A stretch of DNA of 64,000 bases from Clostridiales bacterium (lineage in GTDB: Bacteria; Bacillota; Clostridia; Lachnospirales; Lachnospiraceae). The stretch is from NCBI GenBank assembly GCA_003343625.1, contig QAKV01000041.1, forward strand, positions 1 through 64,000, read 5' to 3'. The stretch's first letter is position 1, and each line of letters opens with the position of its first letter. Below the pieces are notes generated by a model. The model made no database searches. It had not been told where the DNA came from and was given only the letters and a program-made list of their open reading frames with translations. The position numbers and the translations under genes are program-made. Of the stretch, positions 61,777 through 64,000 are shown piece by piece.

Positions 61777-62309
61777 AGTTTGTGATGAAGTTCTGGAACG
61801 CGATGAGACACAGCCTTTTTTCAGAGGATGAAAGCAGCAGGAAAGCGAGATGGATCGTCCGGGGGGTGTTCTTTTTCTATCTGCTCGTGCTGATGAAGGT
61901 GATCGTTTTTAAATATCCGCTGTCCGAGCTGATGGAGATTACGTCTTCCTGGGAGAAAAACGTGATCTGGGAGGGGCTGGATACCGCGAACTTCACTCTG
62001 TTTAAGACGATCGACATGTATATCCGCTATTGGGGGCGGCTCAACAGTTTTGAAAATCTGTTTGGAAATATTTTCTGTTTCGTACCTTTTGGCTTTTTGC
62101 TGCCTTTTCTGCACAAGGGCAGCAGAAAATGGCAGGTGCTTTTCCTCAATGCATTTCTGTTTGTGTGCGCCATCGAGGTCTTCCAGCTGGTCACGAATTT
62201 CGGAGCTTTCGACGTGGACGACATCCTGCTCAACTGTCTGGGCGCCCTGTGCGGATACTGCCTGTTCTCCTTCTGCTTTCTGAACGGGAAGGGCGGAAGA
62301 AAAAGGTAG
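61773..62309 (+). CDS. VanZ-family membrane protein
   Basis: The 178-residue protein has about four hydrophobic segments. 'NLFGNIFCFVPFGFLLPFL' and 'IEVFQLVTNFGAFDVDDILLNCLGALCGY' are the conserved VanZ blocks (the N-x-x-x-F-x-P-F-G and F-D-x-D-D-x-x-x-N-x-x-G patterns). VanZ homologues give low-level teicoplanin resistance in enterococci, but most members have no known role. The TTG at 61773 overlaps the truA stop; an ATG four codons later is an alternative. Confidence 0.88.
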   Translation: MKFVMKFWNAMRHSLFSEDESSRKARWIVRGVFFFYLLVLMKVIVFKYPLSELMEITSSWEKNVIWEGLDTANFTLFKTIDMYIRYWGRLNSFENLFGNIFCFVPFGFLLPFLHKGSRKWQVLFLNAFLFVCAIEVFQLVTNFGAFDVDDILLNCLGALCGYCLFSFCFLNGKGGRKR

Positions 62310-62398
62310 ATTTTTCGAACTATACAGGGTATACTTGTTATAAAATGGGTAATTTGCCCGGAGAGGAGCAAAAGACGCTCCGACATGGAGGTAACGGT

Positions 62399-63295
62399 AT
62401 GGGAATGTATACGATTAAGAGCGGAAAGCTGTCCCTGAGGATCAGGTCGCTGGGGGCGGAGCTGATTTCGCTGCGGGACTGCACCACGGGACAGGAGTAC
62501 CTGTGGAACGGGGATCCTGAATACTGGAAGCGCACTTCGCCGGTGCTGTTTCCGCTGGTGGGCAATTACAAAAACAAGGAAGTACGCCACAACGGGCATA
62601 TTTACAACATGTCCCAGCACGGTTTCGCGCGGGACATGGAGTTCGAACTGATTTCCTTAAAGCAGAATGAAGCCTGGTTCGGGCTTTCCTCCAGCGTCGA
62701 AACCATCCGCAAATTCCCGTTCCCCTTTCGCCTGGAAATCGGATATCGGGTGGAAGGGCAGAAGGTAAAGGTATGCTGGAAGGTGATCAATACCGGCTCG
62801 GAGACCATGTATTTTTCCATCGGAGGACATCCGGGGTTTGTCTGCCCGATGAAAAAGGGAGAGAAGCAGAGCGATTACTACATCCATTTCGATACGAACA
62901 AAGACGAGATCGTCAGCAGGATGATCAGCGGGGAAGGGCTGGCTACGGACACATTGATCCCCTATCCGTTGGAGGACGGCTATCTGCGGCTGTCGGACGA
63001 TCTGTTCGACCGGGATGCGCTGGTGCTGGAAAATCGACAGACCCAGAGGGTTTCCCTGTGCAGGCCGGACAAAAAGCCGTATGTGGAAGTGACTTTCGAC
63101 GCTCCGCTGTTCGGCATCTGGTCCGTTCCCAAAAAGAACGCTCCTTTCGTCTGCATCGAACCCTGGTACGGACGATGCGACCATATGAACTTTTCCGGCA
63201 CCCTGCAGCAGCGGGAGTGGGGCAATGTGCTGCCGGCGAAGGAAGCATTTGAAGCGGAATATACCATCGAGATTCTTGGAGAAGAGGAAGTATGA
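62399..63295 (+). CDS. Aldose 1-epimerase-family protein
   Basis: The 298-residue protein matches the galactose-mutarotase-like superfamily: 'LGAELISLRDCTTGQEYLWNGDPEYWKRTSPVLFPLVGNY', 'FARDMEF', 'SIGGHPGF' (a His of the sugar site) and 'FVCIEPWYGRCD' (catalytic Glu). It most likely interconverts anomers of a hexose or phosphorylated sugar, the YeaD or LacX-like branch being closest. The start is ATG 62399 with GGAGG seven bases upstream. It overlaps the next gene by four bases. Confidence 0.87.
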   Translation: MGMYTIKSGKLSLRIRSLGAELISLRDCTTGQEYLWNGDPEYWKRTSPVLFPLVGNYKNKEVRHNGHIYNMSQHGFARDMEFELISLKQNEAWFGLSSSVETIRKFPFPFRLEIGYRVEGQKVKVCWKVINTGSETMYFSIGGHPGFVCPMKKGEKQSDYYIHFDTNKDEIVSRMISGEGLATDTLIPYPLEDGYLRLSDDLFDRDALVLENRQTQRVSLCRPDKKPYVEVTFDAPLFGIWSVPKKNAPFVCIEPWYGRCDHMNFSGTLQQREWGNVLPAKEAFEAEYTIEILGEEEV

Positions 63296-64000
63296 GGCTG
63301 ATTTTTATCAGACATGCAGAGCCGGATTACGCGAAAGACAGCCTGACGGAAAAGGGATGGCGGGAAGCGGAATTCCTGGCAGAGCGGGTACAGCGCTGGA
63401 AGGTGGATGAATTCTACTGTTCCCCGCTGGGGAGAGCCCGGGATACCGCATCCGCATCTTTGCGAAAGTGCGGCAGACGGGCAGCGGTCTGCGACTGGCT
63501 GAGAGAGTTCGACGCGCCGGTCATCGATCCCGAAACGGGGAAGAAACGCCTGCCCTGGGATCTCTGGCCGGGGTACTGGACGAAGGTGCCGGAGATGCAC
63601 AGTGTGGATACGTTTGCGGATACGGATCTGATGCGTACGGGCCGGGTGAAAGAGGAGTACGCCCGGGTCTGCGCCGGCATCGACGAGATTTTAAAGGCTC
63701 ACGGCTATGAGCGGGACGGGAAGATGTACCGGACGGATTGCCACAACGAAGATACGGTGGCGCTCTTCTGCCATATGGGGGTCACCTTCTTTTTGCTGTC
63801 CCATCTGCTCAACATTTCGCCGGTCAATCTGATCCACGGCATGTTCCTGGCCCCGTCTTCCGTGACGGTGGTGACGACGGAAGAAGTCAGAAAAGGGGAA
63901 GCATACTTTCGCTGTCAGATGGTAGGGGACACGTCCCATCTGTATGCGGCCGGCGAACCGGTTTCCCATATGGGTTATTTCGCTGAAATTCTGAGGGAAA
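63292..64000 (+). CDS. Histidine phosphatase-family protein, truncated by the window end
   Basis: Only the first 236 residues are in the window and no stop is reached. 'LIFIRHAEPDY' is the RHG-type phosphohistidine motif with Ala in place of Gly, 'YCSPLGRARDTA' is the substrate loop and 'ALFCHMGVTFFLL' carries the second His. It belongs to the phosphoglycerate mutase-like branch of small-molecule phosphatases. The start ATG overlaps the epimerase stop (ATGA). The substrate is unknown. Confidence 0.85.
   Translation, partial: MRLIFIRHAEPDYAKDSLTEKGWREAEFLAERVQRWKVDEFYCSPLGRARDTASASLRKCGRRAAVCDWLREFDAPVIDPETGKKRLPWDLWPGYWTKVPEMHSVDTFADTDLMRTGRVKEEYARVCAGIDEILKAHGYERDGKMYRTDCHNEDTVALFCHMGVTFFLLSHLLNISPVNLIHGMFLAPSSVTVVTTEEVRKGEAYFRCQMVGDTSHLYAAGEPVSHMGYFAEILRE

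Noticed and set aside
1..64000. Possible CRISPR arrays, tRNA or rRNA genes, insertion sequences or prophage
   Set aside because: No regularly spaced repeats, no cloverleaf or rRNA segments and no transposase, integrase or phage structural genes were seen in the window.

Overview
The window reads as a chromosomal segment of an anaerobic, endospore-forming Firmicute, most likely a Lachnospiraceae-type Clostridium relative. The basis is the mix of sporulation genes (a Spo0A C-terminal-domain protein, SpoVAD, an alpha/beta small acid-soluble spore protein), strict-anaerobe fermentation genes (pyruvate:ferredoxin oxidoreductase followed by an [FeFe]-hydrogenase-like protein), a bacterial V-type ATPase, and strong AGGAGG-type ribosome binding sites throughout. 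Base composition is moderately GC-rich except for a short AT-rich patch near 36.6-37.2 kb. I see no rRNA, tRNA, CRISPR array, transposase or phage gene.

Layout. 0.2-3.6 kb: an FAD oxidoreductase, a receiver-less Spo0A-like protein and a LysR regulator, separated by long hairpins. 3.7-12.3 kb: a nine-gene V-ATPase operon (coiled-coil stalk, C, I, K, F, E, A, B, D). 12.3-15.3 kb: XRE regulator, DUF2325-type protein, LytTR regulator and SpoVAD. 15.4-29.3 kb: a carbohydrate island built around a DeoR regulator. Leftward it carries a TIM-barrel isomerase-like gene, a YjbQ-family gene and a GH94-type phosphorylase. Rightward it carries a second YjbQ paralogue, an FGGY kinase, an arabinose-isomerase-like enzyme, a GH4 glycosidase and an LplB/YtcP-type ABC importer without its own ATPase. 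29.4-34.6 kb: hflX, ridA, shikimate kinase, a DMT permease and an M20 dipeptidase. 34.7-37.5 kb: XRE regulator, ECF sigma factor with a hydrophobic tail, an anchored partner protein and a small secreted protein. 37.7-45.5 kb: PPi-type phosphofructokinase, LysR, nifJ and the hydrogenase. 45.6-50.7 kb: LacI regulator, glycogen phosphorylase and 4-alpha-glucanotransferase. 50.7-53.4 kb: CYTH, DJ-1, CBS, SASP and ECF-transporter genes, with a structured-RNA candidate. 53.6-64 kb: tig-clpP-clpX-lon-ysxC protein quality control, then AI-2E permease, truA, vanZ-like, aldose epimerase-like and a histidine phosphatase cut by the window end.

How the genes fit together. Glycogen/maltodextrin release (glgP, malQ), phosphofructokinase, PFOR and hydrogenase make a plausible sugar-to-acetyl-CoA-plus-H2 route. 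The V-ATPase handles ion gradients. The most unusual block is 15.4-29.3 kb: two divergent YjbQ paralogues sit inside a DeoR-controlled sugar import and catabolism locus, suggesting an uncharacterised carbohydrate pathway. Other notable points are a probable one-base insertion that removes the lon stop codon, an AT-rich recombinant-looking patch whose edges lie inside two genes, a Spo0A DNA-binding domain without a receiver, a response regulator with Glu at the expected phospho-Asp position, and a candidate structured RNA upstream of the SASP gene.
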